From Pseudomonas matsuisoli (lineage in GTDB: Bacteria; Pseudomonadota; Gammaproteobacteria; Pseudomonadales; Pseudomonadaceae), in contig NZ_BMPO01000001.1 in assembly GCF_014647635.1 (NCBI RefSeq), positions 372,001-436,000 on the forward strand: a stretch of 64,000 nt of DNA, written 5' to 3'. Shown piece by piece: positions 49,601 through 58,624 of this stretch. How positions within the stretch are numbered: position 1 is the stretch's first letter; each line of letters opens with the position of its first letter. The notes beneath the pieces are model-generated. The model did not search any database. It saw only the letters and a program-made list of their open reading frames with translations, and was not told the DNA's origin. Made by a program: the position numbers and the translations under genes.

Positions 49601-50088
49601 CGATCCAGAAAGGCGAGCAGCCCAATCTCGAACAGCCCTTGGGTGGCGGTCCAGAAATCAACCTGCGCATTCCAGCCTTGATTCCAGAAGACTATCTACC
49701 GGACGTTCATGGGCGGTTGATCCTCTACAAACGTATTGCCAACGCGACCGATGAAGACGGGCTGAAAGAGCTGCAGGTGGAGATGATCGATCGTTTTGGC
49801 CTGCTACCCGAACAGACCAAGAACCTGGTTCGCCTGACCTTGCTGAAATTGAGAGCCGATGCGTTGGGCATTTTGAAGATCGATGGAGGGCCGCAGGGTG
49901 GCCGCATCGAATTCGCGGCCGATACGAAAGTCGACCCGCTGACGCTCATCAAGCTCATCCAGGGGCAACCTAATCGCTACAAGTTCGAGGGTGCGACACT
50001 CTTCAGATTCCAGGTGCCGATGGAACGGGCGGAAGAGCGCTTCAATGTCATCGAGGCATTGCTCGAACGCCTGGCGCCAGCCGAATAA
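46651..50088 (+). CDS. mfd: Transcription-repair coupling factor Mfd
   Basis: 1145 residues. Order: UvrB-homology module (about 1-340), a linker, the RNA-polymerase interaction domain (about 470-545, VHIDHGVGRYLGL), a superfamily 2 translocase with Walker A GDVGFGKTE (about 627-635) and Walker B IDEEHRFG (about 727), the TRG motif region, and the C-terminal regulatory domain. It removes RNA polymerase stalled at lesions and recruits UvrA. GTG start; N-terminus MSVLRLPTLP is the usual one. It is followed 39 bp later by the SNF2 gene. Confidence 0.97.
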   Translation: MSVLRLPTLPNAAGKQQWGNLQGAALPLAIAESASAAKRFTLLLTADSQTAERFEQELKFFAPDLPVLHFPDWETLPYDVFSPHQDITSQRIATLYRLPELTHGILVVPIVTALHRLAPTQFLLGSSLVLDVGQRLDVEQMRLRLEAAGYRYVETVYEHGEFAVRGALIDLFPMGSAHPYRIDLFDDEIETLRTFDPETQRSIDKVDSVRLLPAREFPLRKEAVTGFRARFRERFDVDFRRCPIYQDLSTGITPAGIEYYLPLFFEETATLFDYLPQDTQVFSLAGIEQAADQFWTDVRSRYEDRRYDPERPLLPPNELFLPVEDCFARLKNWPRVVAGADDIEPGVGRERFVTHRFPELAIEAKATEPMGALRRFLEGYDGRVLFTAESAGRREVLLEMLARLKLQPTEVDSWSAFTSSADRLAITIAPLDDGLLLDDIALIAESPLFGQRVMQRRRREKTRDGGENVIKNLTELREGAPVVHIDHGVGRYLGLITLEIEGQAAEFLALQYADEAKLYVPVSSLHLIARYTGSDDALAPLHRLGSETWQKAKRKAAEQIRDVAAELLDVYARRAAREGYAFNDPRADYETFSAGFPFEETVDQQTAIEAVRADMLSPRPMDRLVCGDVGFGKTEVAMRAAFIAVHSGKQVAVLVPTTLLAQQHYNSFRDRFADWPVRVEVMSRFKSAKEIEGAAQQLAEGKVDILIGTHKLLQGDVKFQNLGLVIIDEEHRFGVRQKEQLKALRSEVDILTLTATPIPRTLNMAVAGMRDLSIIATPPARRLSVRTFVMEQQNAVIKEALLRELLRGGQVYYLHNEVKTIEKCAADLAELVPEARIAVGHGQMNERDLERVMSDFYHKRFNVLVASTIIETGIDVPSANTIIIERADKFGLAQLHQLRGRVGRSHHQAYAYLLTPQRKGMTPDAEKRLEAIANAQDLGAGFVLATHDLEIRGAGELLGEGQSGQIQAVGFTLYMEMLERAVKAIQKGEQPNLEQPLGGGPEINLRIPALIPEDYLPDVHGRLILYKRIANATDEDGLKELQVEMIDRFGLLPEQTKNLVRLTLLKLRADALGILKIDGGPQGGRIEFAADTKVDPLTLIKLIQGQPNRYKFEGATLFRFQVPMERAEERFNVIEALLERLAPAE

Positions 50089-50127
50089 TCCACGCATGGC
50101 CATGGAAACGAGAGGCCGACTGGGCTG

Positions 50128-53100
50128 ATGAAGCAGATCATCGAATGGCTGAAAACACACGATTGGCGTGAAGGCTTCGACGTCGGCGCGCTCAAACGAG
50201 GTGCAGCCTATGCCCAGCAGAAACGCGTGCGCGTCTTATCGTTGGAAGACGAGCGCATTCTGGCCACGTGCGAAGGCTCGGGCGAAAACGATTATCGGCA
50301 ATCGATCTTCATCGGTCGCAGCGGCAAGCAGCTTCACGCCGCCTGCAACTGCCCCGTCGGGCTCAATTGCAAACATGCGGTGGCCGTCATCGAACACCTA
50401 ATGGCGAACGACGGCATCGTGTCCGGCGGACCCGCCCAAGGGCTGTCGAAGCCGCTGCAAGAGTGGCTGCACAAGCTGCCGAAGGTCACGACCGGAACCG
50501 GACCCGCCTACCCAGAAGGCGAAATGTCGCGCCTGCATTACGAAATTTGGCCTGACACCGAGGCACGCCTTTACAAAGTGCGGCTCACGCCTGACGGGCA
50601 GATTGCCGAGGTGAAGGCTTACAACGCACTGCGTGATGCCATTGCCCGGCAACCGCGCTTCCTGCTACCGATAGACCTGCGCATCGCGCGTCTGGCATTG
50701 GGCGGCAGCGATTATCGCTACGGTAATTCGCTGACCTTGGCCGGTGAACTCGGCGCCGAGTTGCTTCCCCTGATCGTATCCACCGGGCGGGCGTTTCTGG
50801 ACGTCGAAGACACCGAACCCCTTCGCTGGCATGAGCCGCTAAAGGCCGAATTCAGCTGGCACCAGAAGGAATCCGGCGAGTTCCTTCAGGAATGGCGTGT
50901 TGCCGGAGACGGCGACATCGAAGTGCTGACGTCCGTACAGCCGCTGCATTATCTCGATATCAACCAGTGCCGAGTCGGCTTGCTCGATTGTGATCAACCG
51001 CCCGAGCTGGCCAGTCACCTGAGCCGCATACCGGCCATTCCCGAGGCGCAGGCGGCTGCCTTTGCCCAGGCACTTCGTACGATCGCGCCGGAATTGCCCG
51101 AGCCAAAACCGCTCGCACGCCGTAATGTCGACGACATCCAACCGATCGCTCACTTAAGCCTCGGTAGTCACTTGCATACGAACTACGACACCCGTAGCGC
51201 GCGCATGATCAGCCAGGCTCAACACCGCGCCGGCCTTGCGTTCCGCTATGCAGGCACGTTGGTCCATGGCAAACCACTACGGGAAAATCGCATGCAGGTG
51301 CGCGTGGGCGATGAGTACCTGTCCATTGCTCGCCAACTGAAAGCTGAACAGGCGTTTCGCCAAGCGCTGTTACAAGCCGGCTTCCACGTCGCTTTGCGCC
51401 AAAGCCAGGCGCTCCCGGCAAATTCCGCGGAAATGTTCGAGATGCTCGACGAAAAGGCCTGGCTGACCTTCGTCGAGCACGAGCTGCCCAAATTGAAGGC
51501 ACAAGGCTGGGAAGTCGACATTCGTCCTGGCTTCAATTTCGATCTGACTCCCGTCGAAGGCTGGTATGCGAATGTCGACGAATCGCCCGGCCACGAATGG
51601 TTCGACCTGGAGCTCGGCATCGTCATCGACGGGCAACGGATCAGCTTGCTTCCTGTCCTGCTCGGTCTGATCCGACGTAATCCCCAGCTGTTGTCTAGCG
51701 AGCGGTTGCAACAGCGCCCAGACGACGAGCAGGTACACCTTCAGATCGATGCACGGCGCGATGCGGAGGGTCGACCGGCCCAAGTCATGCTGCCATTCGG
51801 CCGGCTAAAACCCTTGCTCTCTCTGTTGGGCGATATCTATCTCCGGGATGCGAACGCGGCTCCCACCGAGCTACGCCTGGATGCACCCGATGCAGCGCGC
51901 CTGTCGGTGCTCGAAGGTTTACCGTTGGAATGGGCGGGCGGCGAACGCGTCCGTGAATTCGCTCAACGCCTGCATGCCTACGGCGGTACCGCCGTCGAGC
52001 CACCGGATGGGTTGAAGGCACAGCTGCGCCCCTATCAGCGTGAAGGGCTCGCCTGGATGCAGACGCTGCGCCAGCTACAAGTAGGCGGCATTCTTGGCGA
52101 CGACATGGGGCTGGGCAAGACGCTCCAGACCCTGGCGCACTTGTTATCCGAAAAACAAGCGGGACGGTTGAGCACACCCTGCCTGGTCGTGATGCCCACC
52201 AGCTTAATACCCAATTGGCAGGACGAAGCCGCACGCTTCGCGCCGGACCTGCGCGTCATCGCCCTACACGGACCGCAGAGGCAGCGGGAATTCGGCCGGC
52301 TGGACCAGTACGACCTGCTGCTCACGACCTACTCGCTGCTACCACGCGACATCGCGACCCTGCGCTCGCAACGCTTTCATATCGTGGTTTTCGACGAAGC
52401 ACAGAATCTCAAGAACCCATCGAGCAAAGCGGCCCAGGCGGCACGGCAGCTCCACGCCAACCAGCGGATGTGCTTGAGCGGCACACCGTTGGAAAACCAT
52501 CTAGGCGAACTCTGGGCCCTGTTCGATTTGCTGATGCCCGGCTGGCTGGGGGACAGCAAACGCTTTTCCCAGGACTACCGGACACCTATCGAAAAACAAG
52601 GGGACGGGCAGCGTCTGGAACACCTTCGCGCCCGGATCAAGCCCTTTCTCCTGCGGCGGCGCAAAGAGCAGGTCGCCCGCGAGCTGCCGGAGAAAAACGA
52701 ATTCGTGCATTGGGTCGAGCTCACCGATGCACAGCGCGATCACTACGAGACCGTGCGCTTGGCAATGGATAAGAAAGTACGTGAAGCGATTCAGAGCAAC
52801 GGGATGGCCAGAAGCCAAATCGTCATTCTCGAAGCGCTGCTCAAACTTCGCCAGGTGTGTTGCGACCTGCGCTTACTCCCGGAAAGTGGCGAGCGAAAAA
52901 GCACAGCAAGCTCGGGCAAACTGACGAGCTTGATGGAGCTGCTTGATGAGTCCCTGACATCGGGTCGACGGGTGCTCCTGTTCTCTCAGTTCACCTCGAT
53001 GCTGGCGCTGATCGAGGAAGAGCTGAAGAAGCGTGGGCAACCCTATCTCCTGCTGACTGGCGAAACCCGCGACCGACGCACGCCTGTCCAACGCTTCCAA

Positions 53101-53424
53101 AATCATGAAGTGCCTGTATTCCTCATCAGCCTAAAGGCGGGCGGAACAGGGCTCAACCTAACCGCCGCAGATACGGTCATCCACTACGACCCTTGGTGGA
53201 ACCCGGCCGTGGAAAACCAGGCGACCGATCGTGCCTACCGAATTGGCCAGGACAAGCCGGTCTTCGTCTACAAGCTCATTACGCGGGGAACGGTCGAAGA
53301 GCGCATCCAGCAACTGCAGCAACGCAAGTCCGACCTTGCCAAAGGCCTCCTGGAAACGACAGGCGAAGGCGAATGGCGACTGCAACCCGATGATATCGAT
53401 GCGTTGTTTGCGCCATTGCCTTAG
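50128..53424 (+). CDS. SWIM zinc-finger plus SNF2-family helicase
   Basis: 1098 residues. A SWIM finger CNCPVGLNCKHAVAV (about 74-88; CxC...CxH) leads, then a long uncharacterised region (about 100-610), then SNF2 helicase core: Walker A GDDMGLGKTLQ (about 657-667), DEAQ box VFDEAQN (about 753), and the C-terminal motifs LISLKAGGTGLNLT and DRAYRIGQDKPV. The family remodels DNA-protein complexes, and bacterial members of the HepA/RapA relatives act on RNA polymerase. Located only 39 bp after mfd in the same direction, so cotranscription is plausible. In P. aeruginosa mfd is not followed by such a gene, as far as I recall. Confidence 0.93.
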   Translation: MKQIIEWLKTHDWREGFDVGALKRGAAYAQQKRVRVLSLEDERILATCEGSGENDYRQSIFIGRSGKQLHAACNCPVGLNCKHAVAVIEHLMANDGIVSGGPAQGLSKPLQEWLHKLPKVTTGTGPAYPEGEMSRLHYEIWPDTEARLYKVRLTPDGQIAEVKAYNALRDAIARQPRFLLPIDLRIARLALGGSDYRYGNSLTLAGELGAELLPLIVSTGRAFLDVEDTEPLRWHEPLKAEFSWHQKESGEFLQEWRVAGDGDIEVLTSVQPLHYLDINQCRVGLLDCDQPPELASHLSRIPAIPEAQAAAFAQALRTIAPELPEPKPLARRNVDDIQPIAHLSLGSHLHTNYDTRSARMISQAQHRAGLAFRYAGTLVHGKPLRENRMQVRVGDEYLSIARQLKAEQAFRQALLQAGFHVALRQSQALPANSAEMFEMLDEKAWLTFVEHELPKLKAQGWEVDIRPGFNFDLTPVEGWYANVDESPGHEWFDLELGIVIDGQRISLLPVLLGLIRRNPQLLSSERLQQRPDDEQVHLQIDARRDAEGRPAQVMLPFGRLKPLLSLLGDIYLRDANAAPTELRLDAPDAARLSVLEGLPLEWAGGERVREFAQRLHAYGGTAVEPPDGLKAQLRPYQREGLAWMQTLRQLQVGGILGDDMGLGKTLQTLAHLLSEKQAGRLSTPCLVVMPTSLIPNWQDEAARFAPDLRVIALHGPQRQREFGRLDQYDLLLTTYSLLPRDIATLRSQRFHIVVFDEAQNLKNPSSKAAQAARQLHANQRMCLSGTPLENHLGELWALFDLLMPGWLGDSKRFSQDYRTPIEKQGDGQRLEHLRARIKPFLLRRRKEQVARELPEKNEFVHWVELTDAQRDHYETVRLAMDKKVREAIQSNGMARSQIVILEALLKLRQVCCDLRLLPESGERKSTASSGKLTSLMELLDESLTSGRRVLLFSQFTSMLALIEEELKKRGQPYLLLTGETRDRRTPVQRFQNHEVPVFLISLKAGGTGLNLTAADTVIHYDPWWNPAVENQATDRAYRIGQDKPVFVYKLITRGTVEERIQQLQQRKSDLAKGLLETTGEGEWRLQPDDIDALFAPLP

Positions 53425-53482
53425 GTCAGCACAGGTCCAGGTTCCAGGCGTCAGGCATCTAAGCTGACAGAACAACGTTCGC

Positions 53483-53556
53483 TCGCGGCATGGCCCGCTT
53501 CCACATATTACGGCGGTAATGGGACGCGCTGTTTTGAGAGCGGGCCATGCCCGCGA
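53483..53556. repeat. REP-like inverted repeat pair (BIME)
   Basis: TCGCGGCATGGCCCGCT (53483-53499) and AGCGGGCCATGCCCGCGA (53539-53556) are inverted copies differing by one inserted base, separated by 39 bp. A third short arm CCCGCTCCCAC sits at 53587-53597. It occupies the gap between the convergent SNF2 and phosphorylase genes and may end both transcripts. Confidence 0.8.
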
Positions 53557-53616
53557 ATGGCGACGTTCTAGTATCCAGAGATCGAACCCGCTCCCACAGT
53601 GACCGAGGCGTTCGGG

Positions 53617-55363
<1,747 letters not shown>

Positions 55364-55478
55364 AACAATTCCTTGCAGTGGAGTAGCGGATCACGCGGCG
55401 ATCTGCCGTAACAGACGAATCGCCAGGTTGGAGATGACTGCCGAGCGGCGGATATTGGCAGGCGGCAAGCTTAATGGA

Positions 55479-56177
55479 TCAAGCGCCATTATTCGATGAC
55501 GGGCACCGCTGAGCGTTGGCGCTCGCGAGCAGATCGTTGCTAATACCGGATTTCGCGCTCATGCCAGCCGCAAGGAACGGCACCATCAGCCGGAGCACCT
55601 GCTCGGTCGAGGTGTGCACGCCAAAGTCATCTTCGGCCATCGCCCGGAGCGCCTTGATCCCGGACATGCTGAACGCCGCTGAACCGAGCATGAAATGCAC
55701 GCGCCAGAACAGCTCAAGAGGGGGAATATCGGGAGATGCATCATGAACGAGGTGCATGAATCGGCGGAAAACCCGGCCATATACTTCTTCCAGATACGTT
55801 CGCAGATGCCCTTGGCTTTCGCTGAACGCCAAGCCGAGCAATCGCATGAACATCGAAAGATCACTGCCATTACGTGGCTTGATGACGAGCATCTGCTCGA
55901 CAATAAGCCCCAGGAGATCTTCCAAGGTGTAGCTAACTTCAGCCACACCCTCACGCCGATCCAATTCTTGCTCCAGGCTCGTGCAAAACGGCCCGAGGAA
56001 ACGCGAGAACACAGCCTGGATCAGCGATTTCTTGGAACCAAAGTGGTAATTCACCGCAGCAAGATTGACATTGGCCTTGCTGGTGATGAGGCGAAGTGAG
56101 GTTTCCGAAAATCCTTTTTCCGCAAACAGCTGTTCTGCGGCATCGAGGATGCGCTCGACGGTTTCAGACTGAGCCAT
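55479..56177 (-). CDS. psrA: TetR-family regulator PsrA
   Basis: 232 residues: TetR DNA-binding helix-turn-helix (about 5-50, ETVERILDAAEQLFAEKGFSETSLRLI) and a ligand-binding domain. In P. aeruginosa and relatives PsrA responds to long-chain fatty acids, represses itself and fadBA and activates rpoS. The frame opens 23 codons upstream; MAQSETVERIL is the family start. A palindrome lies 21 bases before the start codon. Divergent from lexA as in P. aeruginosa. Confidence 0.93.
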   Translation of the reverse strand: MAQSETVERILDAAEQLFAEKGFSETSLRLITSKANVNLAAVNYHFGSKKSLIQAVFSRFLGPFCTSLEQELDRREGVAEVSYTLEDLLGLIVEQMLVIKPRNGSDLSMFMRLLGLAFSESQGHLRTYLEEVYGRVFRRFMHLVHDASPDIPPLELFWRVHFMLGSAAFSMSGIKALRAMAEDDFGVHTSTEQVLRLMVPFLAAGMSAKSGISNDLLASANAQRCPSSNNGA

Positions 56178-56198
56178 TGGGAAACACCTGGCGAACGA

Positions 56199-56211
56199 AT
56201 GTTTGAAACAT
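56199..56211. promoter_or_regulatory. Candidate PsrA operator
   Basis: ATGTTTGAAACAT is a perfect 13-bp palindrome around one central base, 21 bases upstream of the psrA ATG. It resembles the reported PsrA site G/CAAAC(N2-4)GTTTG/C when read as its half sites (CAAAC and GTTTC on the minus strand), but the spacing is shorter than the published consensus. Consistent with autoregulation. Confidence 0.45.
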
Positions 56212-56284
56212 ACGTATCGACTTCCAAAAGTGTCAAGCAACCGCATTCATATGAAAGGCCAGCGCAGCCCTTACGAATGAGTCG

Positions 56285-56312
56285 TTGCCAAACGAGACAT
56301 ACTGTATATACT
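56285..56312 (+). promoter_or_regulatory. lexA promoter
   Basis: TTGCCA (56285-56290), a 16-bp spacer and TATACT (56307-56312). The -10 box lies inside the first LexA box, so LexA binding would block it. Confidence 0.7.
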
Positions 56313-56317
56313 TCCAG
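56302..56317 (+). promoter_or_regulatory. SOS (LexA) box 1
   Basis: CTG, ten AT-rich bases (TATATACTTC), CAG: matches the CTG-N10-CAG consensus of the LexA operator and overlaps the lexA -10 box. Confidence 0.9.
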
Positions 56318-56320
56318 CAC

Positions 56321-56336
56321 CTGTACAAAACGACAG
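56321..56336 (+). promoter_or_regulatory. SOS (LexA) box 2
   Basis: CTG, TACAAAACGA, CAG: a second CTG-N10-CAG match 19 bases downstream of the first, 7 bases before the lexA ATG. Two tandem boxes are usual for lexA of this group. Confidence 0.85.
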
Positions 56337-56343
56337 AACCAAT

Positions 56344-56958
56344 ATGCTGAAACTTACGCCTCGCCAATCGGAAATTCTGACGTTCATCAAACAGTGCATT
56401 GAGGATAACGGCTACCCGCCAACGCGCGCCGAGATCGCCGCAAAGCTGGGTTTCAAGTCCCCCAATGCCGCGGAGGAGCATCTGAAGGCCTTGGCACGCA
56501 AAGGCGCAATCGAGATGACTCCCGGTGCGTCCCGCGGGATTCGCATTCCCGGTTTCGAACCGGGCGCTGGTGTGGAAGAGGAAGGTCTGCCGATCATCGG
56601 TCGAGTCGCGGCAGGGGCGCCCATTCTGGCTCAGGAGAACATCGAAGACGCCTGCAAGATCAGTCCTGATTTCTTCAAACCCAAAGCGGACTACCTGTTG
56701 CGGGTGCGCGGAATGAGCATGAAGGACATCGGCATCCACGACGGCGATTTGCTGGCGGTACACAGGACCCAGGAAGCGCGTAACGGACAGGTCGTCGTCG
56801 CACGCCTAGGCGAAGAAGTGACCGTGAAGCGTTTCAAGCGCGAAGGCAAGAAGGTCTGGTTGATCGCCGAAAATCCTGAGTTCGAGCCCATCGAAGTTGA
56901 TCTCGAACAACAGAATCTGACGATCGAAGGTTTGAGCGTTGGCGTGATACGCCGCTAA
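56344..56958 (+). CDS. lexA: SOS repressor LexA
   Basis: 204 residues: winged helix DNA-binding domain (1-65), self-cleavage site Ala90-Gly91 (RVAAGAPI), catalytic Ser125 (GMSMKD) and Lys162 (TVKRF). Typical E. coli-type length. Represses itself and sulA, the next gene 12 bp downstream, through two upstream boxes. Confidence 0.98.
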   Translation: MLKLTPRQSEILTFIKQCIEDNGYPPTRAEIAAKLGFKSPNAAEEHLKALARKGAIEMTPGASRGIRIPGFEPGAGVEEEGLPIIGRVAAGAPILAQENIEDACKISPDFFKPKADYLLRVRGMSMKDIGIHDGDLLAVHRTQEARNGQVVVARLGEEVTVKRFKREGKKVWLIAENPEFEPIEVDLEQQNLTIEGLSVGVIRR

Positions 56959-56970
56959 AGGGAGCGAGCA

Positions 56971-57429
56971 ATGCAATTCCAATTGGCTTTGACACAACCA
57001 CAGTTTTCACCGGCCCTCATCCTGCCCGGCACGCTGCATGGCCAAGCGGATTGCGAACCTGACGCACAGTCCGATTCATTCAGTGAAATAGCCTTGTCAG
57101 GCGTCAAAGAGCACTACCTACTCTTTCTTGCCCCCGTTCTGCGTGACCTCAGCGAAAACGCCGAAGCGCGCTGGCTGACACTCGTCGTGCCCCCGGGTAC
57201 GCTTTCCCGTAATTGGCTACGCGATGCGGGCCTGAACCGGGAGCGCATTCTTCTACTGCAGCCCCGCGCAGGGCAAACGGCCCTCGAACTGGCCTGCGAC
57301 GCGCTGAGCCTGGGCCGCAGCCATACTGTCGTGACATGGTTCGACAAACTGACGGCCAACGAACGTCGACGCCTTGCGTTAGCCGCCATGACAGGAAATG
57401 GCCAAAGCCTGAATGTGAAGATGGGGTAG
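56971..57429 (+). CDS. sulA: SOS cell-division inhibitor SulA
   Basis: 152 residues; SulA/ImuA-like fold with LTLVVPPGTLSRNWLRDAGLNRERILLLQP and the C-terminal SHTVVTWFDKLTANERRRL. It sequesters FtsZ after DNA damage. AGGGAGC precedes the ATG and no terminator lies between lexA and sulA, so they form a LexA-controlled operon. Confidence 0.93.
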   Translation: MQFQLALTQPQFSPALILPGTLHGQADCEPDAQSDSFSEIALSGVKEHYLLFLAPVLRDLSENAEARWLTLVVPPGTLSRNWLRDAGLNRERILLLQPRAGQTALELACDALSLGRSHTVVTWFDKLTANERRRLALAAMTGNGQSLNVKMG

Positions 57430-57534
57430 CGTTTTTTGACCGCGGAAGTGGGCAACTCGTTAAGTTGCTATCGCTATACCTGAGAGGCGTGTGACTTCCA
57501 CCCGCGCTACAGATTTCCAAGTTTCGTTGCGAAA

Positions 57535-57607
57535 GTAGGTTCCGGAAGAGCACCGGGTTATCACCCGGCCTACAAAAGCTCGGTCCGTAGGGCGGGTGAA
57601 ACCCGCG
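57535..57607. repeat. REP-like pair in the sulA downstream gap
   Basis: GTAGG...CCTAC at 57535-57573 holds the hairpin CCGGGTtatcACCCGG, and GTAGGGCGGGTGAAACCCGCG lies at 57587-57607; GTAGCGCGGGTG on the minus strand at about 57499-57510 is a third arm. They belong to a different REP type from the 43-kb cluster. The gap 57430-57712 holds no gene I can support. Confidence 0.75.
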
Positions 57608-57712
57608 CGCTCGAGCTCTATGCGTACAGACGTCTTATGAATCGCCACAAAGCGCTGTAACGTTTACCTGCAATACGCTTATCAGCACCGAAGTCGGCCT
57701 TCCACTCTGTAA

Positions 57713-57946
57713 TCAGTGAAGAACGCGATCCGATTCGTCTTGCTGAAAGTCGTTTTCAGCGAGCTCTCCCGCCATTTGCACGCCAACACTGAGCATCGCT
57801 TTAGCCACTTCTACATGATGCCCCTGCATGAATGCCTTGGCCTCATCGGTAAAATTCAACTCGACGAGTGTCTGTTCATCCTCCGCACGCCGCAGAGCAA
57901 TCCGCCCATCAGGCAGTTCAACGATTTCGAGGAAAGACGTGGACAT
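57713..57946 (-). CDS. Small conserved pseudomonad protein (PA3009-like)
   Basis: 77 residues, MSTSFLEIVELPDGRIALRRAED...; acidic and beta-rich at first, helical after about residue 40, no membrane segment or cysteine. The frame is open to 58021, which would overlap the next gene; the ATG at 57946 avoids that. Function unknown. Confidence 0.8.
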   Translation of the reverse strand: MSTSFLEIVELPDGRIALRRAEDEQTLVELNFTDEAKAFMQGHHVEVAKAMLSVGVQMAGELAENDFQQDESDRVLH

Positions 57947-58010
57947 AGCATGTACTCGAGTTGTGGACGCGGCATTGTAGCAGCGCGGGCGCAAGGCCAC
58001 TAAAGGAGAA

Positions 58011-58538
58011 TCAGATTTCACTCAGCCCTTCACGGAACCGCAGCGCCAGCGCCTTGATGCGCTGCCGCCACGCTTCAATTTCCAGTGCATCCAGAGGCTG
58101 GACGTCGCGAGACTCATCGCCGACGTTCACCGCCTGAATCAATGGAAGGGTTGGATCCTGCTTAGGTTGAACCGGCGCTACGGGCGGCTTGTAAAGCGTG
58201 GCATGGGCCGATAGCAATTTTGCCAGCCAGGTTTCGCCGTTTTGCGCTAGCTCCACGAGCTCAGCCATTTCAGGACTAGGGGATGCCTGTAGTCGCGCCG
58301 GCGCCAACAGCGCTTCGACCGTGGGTAACGCATCGTCGGGCAAGCGGTAATAGCCTGCGATCTCGTGGCACAAGCCAAGCACGGCGCCGTACAGATGAAA
58401 CAGCGCTTCCTCTCGCGAAGCTTGAATCCGCGCCGGGGCATTGAACGAAGACGCCTTCTCTGCCTCCTGCCATGACTCTAGCGCCAACCCGGCGTAGAAG
58501 AGCTTTTGATTCGTACGGGTGTAACGTTCGTGACTCAT
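58011..58538 (-). CDS. DUF6586-like protein (PA3010-like)
   Basis: 175 residues starting MSHERYTRTNQKLFYAGLALESW, mostly helical, with no signal or membrane segment. The conserved location between topA and the PA3009-like gene suggests a shared transcript. The frame opens 10 codons upstream, but the chosen start matches homologues as I recall them. Function unknown. Confidence 0.8.
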   Translation of the reverse strand: MSHERYTRTNQKLFYAGLALESWQEAEKASSFNAPARIQASREEALFHLYGAVLGLCHEIAGYYRLPDDALPTVEALLAPARLQASPSPEMAELVELAQNGETWLAKLLSAHATLYKPPVAPVQPKQDPTLPLIQAVNVGDESRDVQPLDALEIEAWRQRIKALALRFREGLSEI

Positions 58539-58588
58539 GGCGAACTCCAGCGGGTCGACTGTTGGCAAAAACGCTGACTAGCACTATA

Positions 58589-58614
58589 GCGCGCGGCTAG
58601 ACGCCGCCGCGCGC
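58589..58614 (-). terminator. Hairpin after topA, possible terminator
   Basis: GCGCGCGGC (58589-58597) pairs with GCCGCGCGC (58606-58614), 11 bases past the topA stop. Only TATAG follows on the minus strand, with no T run, so termination would be partial at best. Confidence 0.45.
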
Positions 58615-58624
58615 ATCCATCGAA

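Noticed and set aside
50128-53424. Defence-type helicase (DISARM/BREX-like)
   Set aside because: No methylase, nuclease or other defence gene is adjacent, and the SWIM plus SNF2 layout is that of a widespread housekeeping-like family.
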